Shown one piece after another: positions 41,501 to 55,260 of a stretch of 64,000 nt of DNA. The DNA comes from Daphnia carinata (lineage: Eukaryota > Arthropoda > Branchiopoda > Diplostraca > Daphniidae). Each line of letters starts with the position of its first letter. Position 1 is the stretch's first letter. Both the position numbers and the translations under genes were made by a program. The stretch covers positions 9,584,449-9,648,448 of the forward strand of contig NC_081335.1 in the NCBI RefSeq assembly GCF_022539665.2. The letters run 5' to 3'. The notes under the pieces are model-generated. The model ran no database searches and was not told the origin of the DNA. It was given only the letters and a program-made list of their open reading frames with translations.

Positions 41501-44500
41501 ATTCTATAACACTATATTCACATTGAATACACGTATATTTGATGCTGTTTGAATGTAGATTGAAACTGATTCTACTATATTCTATAACACTATATTCACA
41601 TTGAATACACGTATATTTGATGCTGTTTGAATGTAGATATTGAAACTGATTCTATAACACTATATTCACATTGAATACACGTATATTTGATGCTGTTTGA
41701 ATGTAGATATTGAAACTGATTCTATAACACTATATTCACATTGAATACACGTATATTTGATGCTGTTTGAATGTAGATATTGAAACTGATTGTATAACAC
41801 TATATTCACATTGAATACACGTATATTTGATGCTGTTTGAATGTAGATATTGAAACTGATTCTATAACACTATATTCACATTGAATACACGTATATTTGA
41901 TGCTGTTTGAATGTAGATATTGAAACTGATTGTATAACACTATATTCATTGAATACACGTATATTTGATGCTGTTTGAATGTAGATATTGAAACTGATTC
42001 TATAACACTATATTCACATTGAATACACGTATATTTGATGCTGTTTGAATGTAGATATTGAAACTGATTGTATAACACTATATTCACATTGAATACACGT
42101 ATATTTGATGCTGTTTGAATGTAGATATTGAAACTGATTCTATAACACTATATTCACATTGAATACACGTATATTTGATGCTGTTTGAATGTAGATATTG
42201 AAACTGATTCTATAACACTATATTCACATTGAATACACGTATATTTGATGCTGTTTGAATGTAGATATTGAAACTGACTGTATAACACTATATTCACATT
42301 GAATACACGTATATTTGATGCTGTTTGAATGTAGATATTGAAACTGATTCTATAACACTATATTCACATTGAATACACGTATATTTGATGCTGTTTGAAT
42401 GTAGATATTGAAAAACTGATTCTATAACACTATATTCACATTGAAACACGTATATTTGATGCTGTTTGAATGTAGATATTGAAACTTCTATAACACTATA
42501 TTCACATTGAATACACGTATATTTGATGCTGTTTGAATGTAGATATTGAAACTGATTATATAACACTATATTCACATTGAATACACGTATATTTGATGCT
42601 GTTTGAATGTAGATATTGAAACTGATTCTATAACACTATATTCACATTGAATACACGTATATTTGATGCTGTTTGAATGTAGATATTGAAACTGATTCTA
42701 TAACACTATATTCACATTGAATACACGTATATTTGATGCTGTTTGAATGTAGATATTGAAACTGATTCTATAACACTATATTCACATTGAATACACGTAT
42801 ATTTGATGCTGTTTGAATGTAGATATTGAAACTGATTCTATAACACTATATTCACATTGAATACACGTATATTTGATGCTGTTTGAATGTAGATATTGAA
42901 ACTGATTGTATAACACTATATTCACATTGAATACACGTATATTTGATGCTGTTTGAATGTAGATATTGAAACTCATTCTATAACACTATATTCACATTGA
43001 ATACACGTATATTTGATGCTGTTTGAATGTAGATATGAAACTGAAACTATATTCTATGAACACTATATTCACATTGAATACACGTATATTTGATGCTGTT
43101 TGAATGTAGATATTGAAACTGATGTATAACACTATATTCACATTGAATACACGTATATTTGATGCTGTTTGAATGTATGTATTGAAACTGATTCTATAAC
43201 ACTATATTCACATTGAATACACGTATATTTGATGCTGTTTGAATGTAGATATTGAAACTGACTCTATCACACTATATTCACATTGAATACACGTATATTT
43301 GATGCTGTTTGAATGTAGATATTGAAACTGATTCTATAACACTATATTCACATTGAATACACGTATATTTGATGCTGTTTGAATGTAGATATTGAAACTG
43401 ATTCTATAACACTATATTCACATTGAATACACGTATATTTGATGCTGTTTGAATGTAGATATTGAAACTGATTCTATAACACTATATTCACATTGAATAC
43501 ACGTATATTTGATGCTGTTTGAATGTAGATATTGAAACTGATTCTATAACACTATATTCACATTGAATACACGTATATTTGATGCTGTTTGAATGTAGAT
43601 ATTGAAACTGATTCTATAACACTATATTCACATTGAATACACGTATATTTGATGCTGTTTGAATGTAGATATTGAAACTGATTCTATAACACTATATTCA
43701 CATTGAATACACGTATATTTGATGCTGTTTGAATGTAGATATTGAAACTGATTCTATAACACTATATTCACATTGAATACACGTATATTTGATGCTGTTT
43801 GAATGTAGATATTGAAACTGATTCTATAACACTATATTCACATTGAATACACGTATATTTGATGCTGTTTGAATGTAGATATTGAAACTGATTCTATAAC
43901 ACTATATTCACATTGAATACACGTATATTTGATGCTGTTTGAATGTAGATATTGAAACTCACTGTATCACACTATATTCACATTGAATACACGTATATTT
44001 GATGCTGTTTGAATGTAGATATTGAAACTGATTCTATAACACTATATTATTACACGTATATTGAATACACGTATATTTGATGCTGTTTGAATGTAGATAT
44101 TGAAACTCACTATATCACACTATATTCACATTGAATACACGTATATTTGATGCTGTTTGAATGTAGATATTGAAACTGATTCTATAACACTATATTCACA
44201 TTGAATACACGTATATTTGATGCTGTTTGAATGTTTGATCATGAAACTGATTCTATAACACTATATTCACATTGAATACACGTATATTTGATGCTGTTTG
44301 AATGTAGATATTGAAACTGATTCTATAACACTATATTCACATTGAATACACGTATATTTGATGCTGTTTGAATGTAGATATTGAAACTGATTCTATAACA
44401 CTATATTCACATTGAATACACGTATATTTGATGCTGTTTGAATGTAGATATTGAAACTGATTCTATAACACTATATTCACATTGAATACACGTATATTTG

Positions 44501-47500
44501 ATGCTGTTTGAATGTAGATATTGAAACTGATTCTATAACACTATATTCACATTGAATACACGTATATTTGATGCTGTTTGAATGTAGATATTGAAACTCA
44601 CTGTTTCATACTATATTCACATTGAATACACTATATTCACATTGAATACACGTATATTTGATGCTGTTTGAATGTAGATATTGAAACTGATTCTATAACA
44701 CTATATTCACATTGAATACACGTATATTTGATGCTGTTTGAATGTAGATATTGAAACTGATTCTATAACACTATATTCACATTGAATACACGTATATTTG
44801 ATGCTGTTTGAATGTAGATATTGAAACTGATTCTATAACACTATATTCACATTGAATACACGTATATTTGATGCTGTTTGAATGTAGATATTGAAACTCA
44901 TGTATAACACTATATTCACATTGAATACACGTATATTTGATGCTGTTTGAATGTAGATATTGAAACTGATTCTATAACACTATATTCACATTGAATACAC
45001 GTATATTTGATGCTGTTTGAATGTAGATATTGAAACTCACTCTATAACACTATATTCACATTGAATACACGTATATTTGATGCTGTTTGAATGTAGATAT
45101 TGAAACTCACTGTATTACACTATATTCACATTGAATACACGTATATTTGATGGTGTTTGAATGTAGATATTGAAACTGATTCTATAACACTATATTCACA
45201 TTGAATACACGTATATTTGATGCTGTTTGAATGTAGATATTGAAACTGATTCTATAACACTATATTCACATTGAATACACGTATATTTGATGCTGTTTGA
45301 ATGTAGATATTGAAACTGATTCTATAACACTATATTCACATTGAATACACGTATATTTGATGCTGTTTGAATGTAGATATTGAAACTGATTCTATAACAC
45401 TATATTCACATTGAATACACGTATATTTGATGCTGTTTGAATGTAGATATTGAAACTGATTCTATAACACTATATTCACATTGAATACACGTATATTTGA
45501 TGCTGTTTGAATGTAGATATTGAAACTGATTCTATAACACTATATTCACATTGAATACACGTATATTTGATGCTGTTTGAATGTAGATATTGAAACTGAT
45601 TCTATAACACTATATTCACATTGAATACACGTATATTTGATGCTGTTTGAATGTAGATATTGAAACTGATTCTATAACACTATATTCACATTGAATACAC
45701 GTATATTTGATGCTGTTTGAATGTAGATATTGAAACTGATTCTATAACACTATATTCACATTGAATACACGTATATTTGATGCTGTTTGAATGTAGATAT
45801 TGAAACTGATATATAACACTATATTCACATTGAATACACGTATATTTGATGCTGTTTGAATGTAGATATTGAAACTGATTCTATAACACTATATTCACAT
45901 TGAATACACGTATATTTGATGCTGTTTGAATGTAGATATTGAAACTGATTCTATAACACTATATTCACATTGAATACACGTATATTTGATGCTGTTTGAA
46001 TGTAGATCATGAAACTGATTCTATAACACTATATTCACATTGAATACACGTATATTTGATGCTGTTTGAATGTAGATATTGAAACTGATTCTATAACACT
46101 ATATTCACATTGAATACACGTATATTTGATGCTGTTTGAATGTAGATATTGAAACTGATTCTATAACACTATATTCACATTGAATACACGTATATTTGAT
46201 GCTGTTTGAATGTAGATATTGAAACTGATTCTATAACACTATATTCACATTGAATACACGTATATTTGATGCTGTTTGAATGTAGATATTGAAACTGATT
46301 CTATAACACTATATTCACATTGAATACACGTATATTTGATGCTGTTTGAATGTAGATATTGAAACTGATTCTATAACACTATATTCACATTGAATACACG
46401 TATATTTGATGCTGTTTGAATGTAGATATTGAAACTGATTCTATAACACTATATTCACATTGAATACACGTATATTTGATGCTGTTTGAATGTAGATATT
46501 GAAACTGATTCTATAACACTATATTCACATTGAATACACGTATATTTGATGCTGTTTGAATGTAGATATGAAACTGATTCTATAACACTATATTCACATT
46601 GAATACACGTATATTTTGATGCTGTTTGAATGTAGATATTGAAACTGATTCTATAACACTATATTCACATTGAATACACGTATATTTGATGCTGTTTGAA
46701 TGTAGATATTGAAACTGATTCTATAACACTATATTCACATTGAATACACGTATATTTGATGCTGTTTGAATGTAGATATGAAACTGATTCTATAACACTA
46801 TATTCACATTGAATACACGTATATTTGATGCTGTTTGAATGTAGATATTGAAACTGATTGTATCACACTATATTCACATTGAATACACGTATATTTGATG
46901 CTGTTTGAATGTAGATATTGAAACTGATTCTATAACACTATATTCACATTGAATACACGTATATTTGATGCTGTTTGAATGTAGATATTGAAACTGATTC
47001 TATAACACTATATTCACATTGAATACACGTATATTTGATGCTGTTTGAATGTAGATATTGAAACTGATTCTATAACACTATATTCACATTGAATACACGT
47101 ATATTTGATGCTGTTTGAATGTAGATATTGAAACTGATTCTATAACACTATATTCACATTGAATACACGTATATTTGATGCTGTTTGAATGTAGATATGA
47201 AACTGATTGTATCACACTATATTCACATTGAATACACGTATATTTGATGCTGTTTGAATGTAGATCATTGAAACTGATTCTATAACACTATATTCACATT
47301 GAATACACGTATATTTGATGCTGTTTGAATGTAGATATGAAACTGATTCTATAACACTATATTCACATTGAATACACGTATATTTGATGCTGTTTGAATG
47401 TAGATATTGAAACTGATTCTATAACACTATATTCACATTGAATACACGTATATTTGATGCTGTTTGAATGTAGATATTGAAACTGATTCTATAACACTAT

Positions 47501-49492
47501 ATTCACATTGAATACACGTATATTTGATGCTGTTTGAATGTAGATATTGAAACTGACTGTATAACACTATATTCACATTGAATACACGTATATTTGATGC
47601 TGTTTGAATGTAGATCATGAAACTGATTCTATAACACTATATTCACATTGAATACACGTATATTTGATGCTGTTTGAATGTAGATATTGAAACTGATTGT
47701 ATCACACTATATTCACATTGAATACACGTATATTTGATGCTGTTTGAATGTAGATATTGAAACTGATTCTATAACACTATATTCACATTGAATACACGTA
47801 TATTTGATGCTGTTTGAATGTAGATATTGAAACTGATGTATAACACTATATTCACATTGAATACACGTATATTTGATGCTGTTTGAATGTAGATATTGAA
47901 ACTGATTCTATAACACTATATTCACATTGAATACACGTATATTTGATGCTGTTTGAATGTAGATATTGAAACTGATTGTATAACACTATATTCACATTGA
48001 ATACACGTATATTTGATGCTGTTTGAATGTAGATATGAAACTGATTCTATAACACTATATTCACATTGAATACACGTATATTTGATGCTGTTTGAATGTA
48101 GATATGAAACACTGTATCTACACTATATTCACATTGAATACACGTATATTTGATGCTGTTTGTTTGAATGTAGATCATTGAAACTGATTCTATAACACTA
48201 TATTCACATTGAATACACGTATATTTGATGCTGTTTGAATGTAGATATTGAAACTGATTCTATAACACTATATTCACATTGAATACACGTATATTTGATG
48301 CTGTTTGAATGTAGATATTGAAACTGATTCTATAACACTATATTCACATTGAATACACGTATATTTGATGCTGTTTGAATGTAGATATTGAAACTGATTC
48401 TATAACACTATATTCACATTGAATACACGTATATTTGATGCTGTTTGAATGTAGATATTGAAACTGATTCTATAACACTATATTCACATTGAATACACGT
48501 ATATTTGATGCTGTTTGAATGTAGATATTGAAACTGATTCTATAACACTATATTCACATTGAATACACGTATATTTGATGCTGTTTGAATGTAGATATGA
48601 AACTGATTCTATAACACTATATTCACATTGAATACACGTATATTTGATGCTGTTTGAATGTAGATATTGAAACTCACTGTATCACACTATATTCACATTG
48701 AATACACGTATATTTGATGCTGTTTGAATGTAGATATGAAACTGATTCTATAACACTATATTCACATTGAATACACGTATATTTGATGCTGTTTGAATGT
48801 AGATATTGAAACTGATTCTATCACACTATATTCACATTGAATACACGTATATTTGATGCTGTTTGAATGATGATATTGAAACTGATTCTATAACACTATA
48901 TTCACATTGAATACACGTATATTTGATGCTGTTTGAATGTAGATATGAAACTGATTCTATAACACTATATTCACATTGAATACACGTATATTTGATGCTG
49001 TTTGAATGTAGATATTGAAACTCATTGTATCACACTATATTCACAATGAATACACGTATATTTGATGCTGTTTGAATGTAGATCATGAAACTGATTCTAT
49101 AACACTATATTCACTTGAATACACGTATCTTTGATGCTGTTTGAATGTAGATATTGAAACTGATTGTATAACACTATATTCACATTGAATACACGTATAT
49201 TTGATTCTTTTTGAATGTAGATATTGAAACTGACTGTATCACACTATATTCACATTGAATACACGTATATTTGATGCTGTTTGAATGTAGATCATGAAAC
49301 TGATTCTATAACACTATATTCACATTGAATACACGTATATTTGATGCTGTTTGAATGTAGATATGAAACTGATTCTATAACACTATATTCACATTGAATA
49401 CACGTATATTAAATACTGTTTGAATGTAGATCATGAAACTGAATCTATAACATCGTATATTTGATGCTGTTTGAATGTAGATATTGAAACTT
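35579..49492 (+). repeat. Main 70-bp satellite array (~199 copies, 13.9 kb)
   Basis: Period 70 bp, checked by the spacing of cgtatatttg (for example 36181 and 36251). Key blocks of the monomer are acacgtatatttgatgctg, ttgaatgtagatattgaaac, tgattctataacactatatt and cacattga; about 27 percent GC. Most units are identical. Scattered short defects (for example near 37600, 38935, 39740, 41430, 44045, 44630 and 48110) look like local scrambling. Minus-strand open frames of up to 93 codons arise only from repetition in a non-multiple-of-three unit and are not genes. Likely pericentromeric or other heterochromatic satellite, by inference. Confidence 0.97.
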
Positions 49493-49846
49493 TGTCACCT
49501 ACGGTGCTGCCCTTGCGGGCAGGGCTGTAGGGGGCACGGGCCTGCCTAGTATTGTGTGCCCATTTTTTGTTTTCTTTGTTTACCCCTTTCCACGGGAAGG
49601 GTTAGTATTGTAGTCGTAGTAGACCCAGACAGTCATTTTTCGCCTCTTTTTCTCAAATCCAGTCTTTTGTTGTCTAGTTTAAAGTCCCGTCTTCGTTTTG
49701 CTTCCCCCTTTGTCCTCTCAAATCAAGCGTTTTGTCCAGCAATAAAGCATTCTTTTGTTTTACTTCATCGTCATTTTCATTCACCCTCATCTCTCATCCT
49801 TCATCCTCTCTCTGTTGCCAACTCTTTTGCATTGGAGTCAGCAACA
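49493..49846 (+). repeat. 5' LTR of BEL element (354 bp)
   Basis: Starts TGTCACCTACGGTGCTGCC directly after satellite and ends GTCAGCAACA just before the primer site. AATAAA at 49741-49746. Boundary rests on TG...CA and the primer site, since no second LTR exists for comparison. Confidence 0.75.
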
Positions 49847-49848
49847 AA

Positions 49849-49866
49849 TGGTGCCGAAACCCGGGA
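49849..49866 (+). promoter_or_regulatory. BEL primer binding site
   Basis: TGGTGCCGAAACCCGGGA, two bases after the LTR, complements a tRNA 3' end. The tRNA was not identified. Confidence 0.8.
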
Positions 49867-50093
49867 TTTGACGAACACGTGCAATTCCCGTCCTCGTTAG
49901 TAAAACCCTCGCTTGATTTTAAAATTGTCGGGTATTCTCCCTGTAAACCTTTGGCAGACGTCCACTCCAGCCTGAAGGCACCCACCTGTCCACCACGCGT
50001 TTGCCATCTGACAAGAAGATCGGTGTACCTACGTGAATCATCGACATCCGTTAAACTTAAGACTCTATCAGCCTAAAACAACGTTTCTACGTC

Positions 50094-51752
50094 ATGAGTG
50101 AAGCCGCACCCAAAGCCGAAAATATGGAAATTGGCCACATTTGGGAACACGGCCCGAACCCAATGGTAGACGCATCGAAACCTGAACGGCAGAAGAGTGA
50201 ACGGCCATTACTTCCCGAAAACGATCTCAAGAAGAAACGTGGGAAGAGAAAGGCGGCCCACACGAAGTTAACGACACAACTCAGAAAGGCAGTGGAAGAC
50301 CACAAGATGGGAGCCATCAGAGTAAAGAAGTTACAAGTAACCGCATGGCGTGACGAATTGATTCGTTTATACGAAGAAGTCAAAGCAATACACTATCACT
50401 ATACAGAAAGTTTATCCGGCCTGACTGAACAACAACGTCAAGGATGTGACAGGTGGGAAGTAGACTTCGAAACCGATCACGTTGAAGTTATCAAATTCGC
50501 AAGTTGCTACGCCACTTCCTCAAGTCAGTCCGTCAGCTCGATTGGGACATCAGCTTCGGACATCACATGTAGTACCACGCTATCTGAAAAAAGGCGTACC
50601 AACACTAAACCAGCCAGCCTTCTCCAAAAATCAACCCAAGGGGAGTTGGAGAAAGAAGCACAGATGCTAAAGCTGGAATTGAAGTTGGAAACGGCAAGGA
50701 CCCAGATGGAAGCAAATACAATTTCCATCACAGAAACCCTCAACAAGGCGTTAAGGAGTATGAGCGAACAACTTAGTAAGCTCATTGACAGTTCAAGAAT
50801 CACGTCCAAAGATATCGCGGCCAACAACACGTTAGTCGGGGAAGCACATCAAACATTGGACGGTTTGGATCAGAAAATTGACGCGGTTAAAGTGGATTTG
50901 TCCGCTAAAATCGAAGACCTTCGAACGGAAGTAGACGAAATGAAAGTTCAACCCCGAACGATTCAAAATCAACGAATTCCTGAGCGATCGCCAGTATTAC
51001 GAGCACGTCAAGATGTTCCAGCCCTGTCACCCATACGCACGATGGAGGATGCTGTTCGTCATCGCAGAAGATTGGTCGCCGCCGATGCATCTCCACGAGA
51101 CCTGCGGCGAGGTGCGATGGCCACGATGACGTCCGTTTGCGACCCTACGGATCACGACGAAGATGAGCACTCCGAACGTTCTCAACCCCACAGTCAAGTT
51201 AACCGTCCTCACAGCAGCTGTTGCAGTCGACTACAACCTCCCAACTTCAAGATCCAGCCATTTGACGGCAATACGAAGAACTACGCGCGATTCAAGGCTA
51301 AATTCCAGGCCTTGTATGAAGAGTACGAAGATTCTCCGGTACCTATTTTCATGTTGGAGGAGCTGCTAGCCGAAGAGGTACGAAACGAAGTCGGTGAATG
51401 TCTTAACGACGGAACAATGTACTCCGTGGTGTGGGAACGTTTGGACGCAGTCTACGGCCGAACTGAAATCATGGATCAGACGTACCTCGAAGACCTTCTA
51501 CAGGTTCCGCCATTGAAGAGCGTAGATGCTGCCAGCCTCAAGACTTTCGCAAACCGTCTGCACGGAGCTGTAGCTACGCTCTCAAAATCGAAGTATACCC
51601 ATGAGCTATATAGTTGTACAACGTTGATGGCCCTTGAAGCAAAACTTACGCCCTACCTCAAGAATAAGTGGAACGAAAAAAGGAAAATGACAGGAGTAGA
51701 ACTTAATGTTCTAGACTTAGACGACTGGGGTGACGTTAAAATCCACGAGTAA
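50094..51752 (+). pseudogene. gag: BEL Gag, N-terminal and DUF1759-like part
   Basis: 552 codons from the ATG at 50094. The N-terminal half is Lys/Glu-rich with coiled-coil stretches (EKEAQMLKLELKLETARTQM; a second near DGLDQKIDAVKVDLSAKIED). The C-terminal part (from about residue 385, LPPNFKIQPFDGNTKNYARF-like) is the DUF1759 capsid-type domain found in BEL/Pao gags. The stop at 51750 is premature: the reading goes on in another frame (51730-52002), giving a truncated product without knuckles. Start choice: first ATG after the leader with good gag sequence. Confidence 0.85.
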
Positions 51753-52687
51753 GCAACATGGGAAAAATGTATTCGAGTCTCTACCAACGTCGACGTCCAA
51801 AGGTGTAAAGTTCGACGAAAGGAAGCCCGTCAAGAGACCCAGCTTCCCACACATGTCGACCATTGGACACGTATCGACGATGGAAGGTTCGAAAGTAGCG
51901 GCGTCAACATCTTCAGCAACCATGCCTCGGCCCAAGGAGCCGATCAACATCGGGGAAGATGCCAGCCGAGAAGACGGAAAGATGGAAATGCTTTGTATGT
52001 AATGGCAGGAGCCACCATCTCTCAACCTGTAACGTCTTCATGTCTCTCACGCCCACGAAAAGGGCTGAGAAGGTATTCAAGTCCGGAAGATGTTTGTTAT
52101 GTCTTACGGGAAAACACGAACGCAAGGAATGTCCCAGGGACGTCAGCTATACGATCGCTGATTGTACTGGAAACCGACACCACACCTTGCTTCACGGATC
52201 CAAATTCATCCCATTGAGGAGGCTAGCGGATCCAACTGCTCCATCAGCGCCACCTTCGACAGCTTTCCTTGGGACCTTAACCCATCTGGAAACAGTAAAA
52301 CAACGCGTACGTTTCAAGATCGTACCGGTTCGTGTTGGAGTTGGCAAAATGTGGGTCGACACTTTCGGTTTCCTTGATACCGGAAGCGACACCACGCTGA
52401 TTCGGAGCGACTTAGTAAGAAAGTTGGGACTCGTTGGGCCATCAAAACGCATCAACGTCGTCTCGTATGACGGAGCCATGTCTAACGTTACGGCTTCCGT
52501 AGTAAACTTCACCCTAACGTCTCGTGATGGCAACAGCCAGTTTGAAGTCAAACACGCTTACGCCGTCGACAATTTGAAGGTGACGCCGAATTCGCCGATC
52601 GACCCTCGACAGTTGGAGTCATGGACGTCCCGACTGTCAAATGCAAATGTCGAATGTCCGTCCCGACTGTTCAAGAAGAGGACGTGA
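51730..52687 (+). pseudogene. pro: BEL zinc knuckles and aspartic protease
   Basis: Frame 1 (51730-52002) is a linker; frame 2 (51959-52687) holds two knuckle-like motifs, CFVCNGRSHHLSTC and CLLCLTGKHERKEC, followed by the protease motif FGFLDTGSDTTLIRSDLV. BEL proteases carry DTGS and cut Gag-Pol. Two frameshifts lie near 51725 and 51965. After about 52620 reading shifts again (52621-52911, HVASIKPP ... FGWCLGG), the conserved stretch between protease and RT in BEL pols. Confidence 0.8.
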
Positions 52688-52911
52688 CCGTGCTGATAGG
52701 AATCGACGTCGCAGAGGCCCACGATCATGTAGCTTCCATCAAGCCGCCGGCTGGAACGATTGGGCCCATCGCCTTCAAGACGCCGTTTGGTTGGTGTCTG
52801 GGTGGACAAACAGGTCCACCGCAAGACGGACGTCCGTTCATCGCTCATCTGGCCATCGAGGAACGTTCCGAAGACCTAAATGAGCTGGTGAAGAAATTTC
52901 TGGCAACTTGA

Positions 52912-54292
52912 GGCCAGTGAAGTAGAAATAGAACCACCCGTTCTATCCGAGGATGATCTACGTGGAAAACGCATCCTCGAATCGTCAGTAAAACGTATTG
53001 GTAACCAGTATCACGTTGGCCTAATGTGGAAAGCCGATGAAGTAAATCTCCCAAACAATTGGGCAGCTGCATTGAAGAGACTCTACGCTCTCGAACGACG
53101 TTTTCATCGAGACGAGGAGTTTGCTCAGAAGTACGATGCAGTAGTCAAGGAATACATCGGGTTAAAACACGCCCGGCTCCTAACGACTCAAGAAGCCCAG
53201 ACGGAGACAAACAAAACGTGGTACCTACCACACCACGGGGTCGTGAGCCAATCCAGCTCATCGACCAAAGTTCGCGTTGTATTCGATGGAGCTGCTGAGT
53301 TTGGTGGCACATCGATAAACCAAAATTTGCTTCGGGGACCCAACCTACTCGTTAGCTTGCTTGGTGTACTCATCCGCTTCCGCCGTAACCTTGCACCAGT
53401 CGGAGCGGACATTGAAAAAATGTTCCACCAAGTGAAACTCCCGGAAGAAGACCAGGCAGCCTTCCGAATTCTCTACCGAACGCCTGGCAGTAATTCAGCT
53501 CCGTTAACGTACCAGATGACGGTACACGTATTTGAAGCTATATCATCCCCGACGAGCTGCCTCTTCGCCCTCAACAGGACGGCCGATGACTACCGCAGCC
53601 AGTTCCCAGACGTAGCCGATAGCGTTCGACGTAATTTCTACGTCGACAATTATCTAGACTCCTTCGAGTCCGAAGACGAGGTCATCAAACGGTTCCGCGA
53701 AATGAAGTCCCTTCTCCAGTTAGGCGGCTTCAATTTGACTAAATGGACGTCATCATCGAGAACGGTGCTAGCTGCGTTACGAGAGTTTGGCCTCGCGTCA
53801 CCAACTCTAGATCTGGACTTGGAGAAACTTCCCGTCGAAAGAACGCTGGGAGTAATGTGGGACAGCGAACGAGATATGCTGACTTTCAAGATTCGGAAGC
53901 CGCCAAACAACGTGACACTCACGAAGCGGGCCTTCCTAAGCATCATCTCTAGCGTCTACGACCCGTTGGGGCTGGTTGCACCAGTTATCTTCGTGATGAA
54001 GTCTTTACTCCAAGACATCTGGACCAACGAAGAACGGATCGGTTGGGATGACGTCGTATCGGAAACATTGAGTCAACGTTTCTATTGCTGGTACGATCAT
54101 CTGGAAAATTTGGAGTCGCTCTCAGTACAGAGGTGCTTCCGTTTCAAACGAGGAAGATGGACTCAACAGTGCCTCCACGTCTTCACGGATGCAAGCTCCA
54201 AAGGATTCGGAGCAGTAGCCTACTTCCGCACTGTATTTGAAGACCATTCCGTCAACGTGTCGTCATGTCGAAAACGCACGTCACACCGGTAA
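52912..54292 (+). pseudogene. pol: BEL reverse transcriptase and RNase H start
   Basis: Open from about 53024 (422 codons), with coding sequence beginning slightly earlier after the stop at 52909. Motifs in order: WYLPHHGVV, KVRVVFDGAAEFGGTSINQN, LLRGPNLL, VGADIEKMFHQVKL (first metal Asp), and RRNFYVDNYLDS at the active site, i.e. YVDN rather than YxDD. Then LGVMWDSERDMLTF, SSVYDPLGLVAPV and the RNase H start LHVFTDASSKGFGAVAY. These are BEL/Pao-type RT signatures. A frameshift near 54270 ends the frame within RNase H. Confidence 0.87.
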
Positions 54293-55260
54293 AAGGTCTC
54301 ACCATTCCCCGTTTGGAGTTACAGGCGGCAGTAGAAGGCCTCAACCTTGCTCTCACGATTTGTCGTGAACTAGAAATTGATTTGAGGCAAGTAACCTTCC
54401 ACACAGACTCGCAAACAGTGCTGCGGTGGATCCACTCGAAGATGTGCCGATTTGAAGTCTTCGTCAACAACCGCATCGGAAAGATACTCCGAAACACGGC
54501 TCGTCGACAATGGCGTCATGTTGCCGGAGATTTAAACCCTGCAGACCTTTGTAGTAGGGGTATCGACCCAAAAGACGTCGACGGATTGGCCTATTTCCAC
54601 CAAGGACCTCCGTTCCTGAATTTGGACCCGACAGAATGGTACACCTGGGAAGAAATCAAGGAGCCTGAGGAACGAGACGTAAACGTGATTAGCGTCTTGG
54701 CAGTCAAAACGGAAGATGAGAACCATGCCATCGACCGATGCGTTGCACGTTTTTCCAGCTTGGTAAAAATTCAACGAGTGCTGGCCTGGATTACAAGATT
54801 TATCAACAACGTCAGAGCAAGATTACGTGAAGAAAAACCCATGGTCGGAGAGCTGACAGTAGAAGAAATGGTAATATCGCTGACAAAATGCATCGTAAGA
54901 GCGCAGGAATTGGCCTTTGCTGAAGGAGTCTATGCCCTTCGCAAGAATCTGGAGCTACCACTCCGATCCAAACTTCGCAACTTCAAACCCTTCTTGGATG
55001 AAGATGGACAGATGCGACGTATACTTCTAGCGCCGATCGACTATGCAGCTAAACACCCCATACTTCTGCCAGCATCTCAACTTCTAACGAAAAGGATAAT
55101 TTGGGATTATCACGTTAGAAACATTCACGTCAAGACGGAGAGATTGTTGACGGACCTCCGCTCTCGCTACTGGATACTTTCTGGACGTAAAGTGGTAAAA
55201 TCTGTCCTCACAACTGCTGGCCCTGCAAGCGCACGTCGGCAAAACCTAGTCCTCCTTTGA
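54265..55260 (+). pseudogene. pol: BEL RNase H end and integrase zinc region
   Basis: 331 codons in a new frame. Begins in RNase H (TIPRLELQAAVEGLNLAL, HTDSQTVLRWI, HVAGDLNPADLCSRG) and continues into the integrase N-terminus (IDYAAKHPILLPASQLLTKR, RNIHVKTERLLTDLRSRYWI). The Cys pair of the zinc finger (CWPC) lies near 55212 in the next frame, so another frameshift falls at about 55208. Confidence 0.85.

Noticed and set aside
36447-47618. Minus-strand open frames of 60-93 codons in the main array
   Set aside because: They are simple translations of the 70-bp unit read through successive frames; no start context or conservation, and they recur wherever a unit lacks a stop.
35579-49492. CRISPR-like regular repeats
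   Set aside because: Period 70 bp with no unique spacers and a eukaryotic context; it is a satellite.
50525-51212. Minus-strand frames opposite BEL gag
   Set aside because: Shadows of the strong sense frame; no splice sites or recognised motifs.
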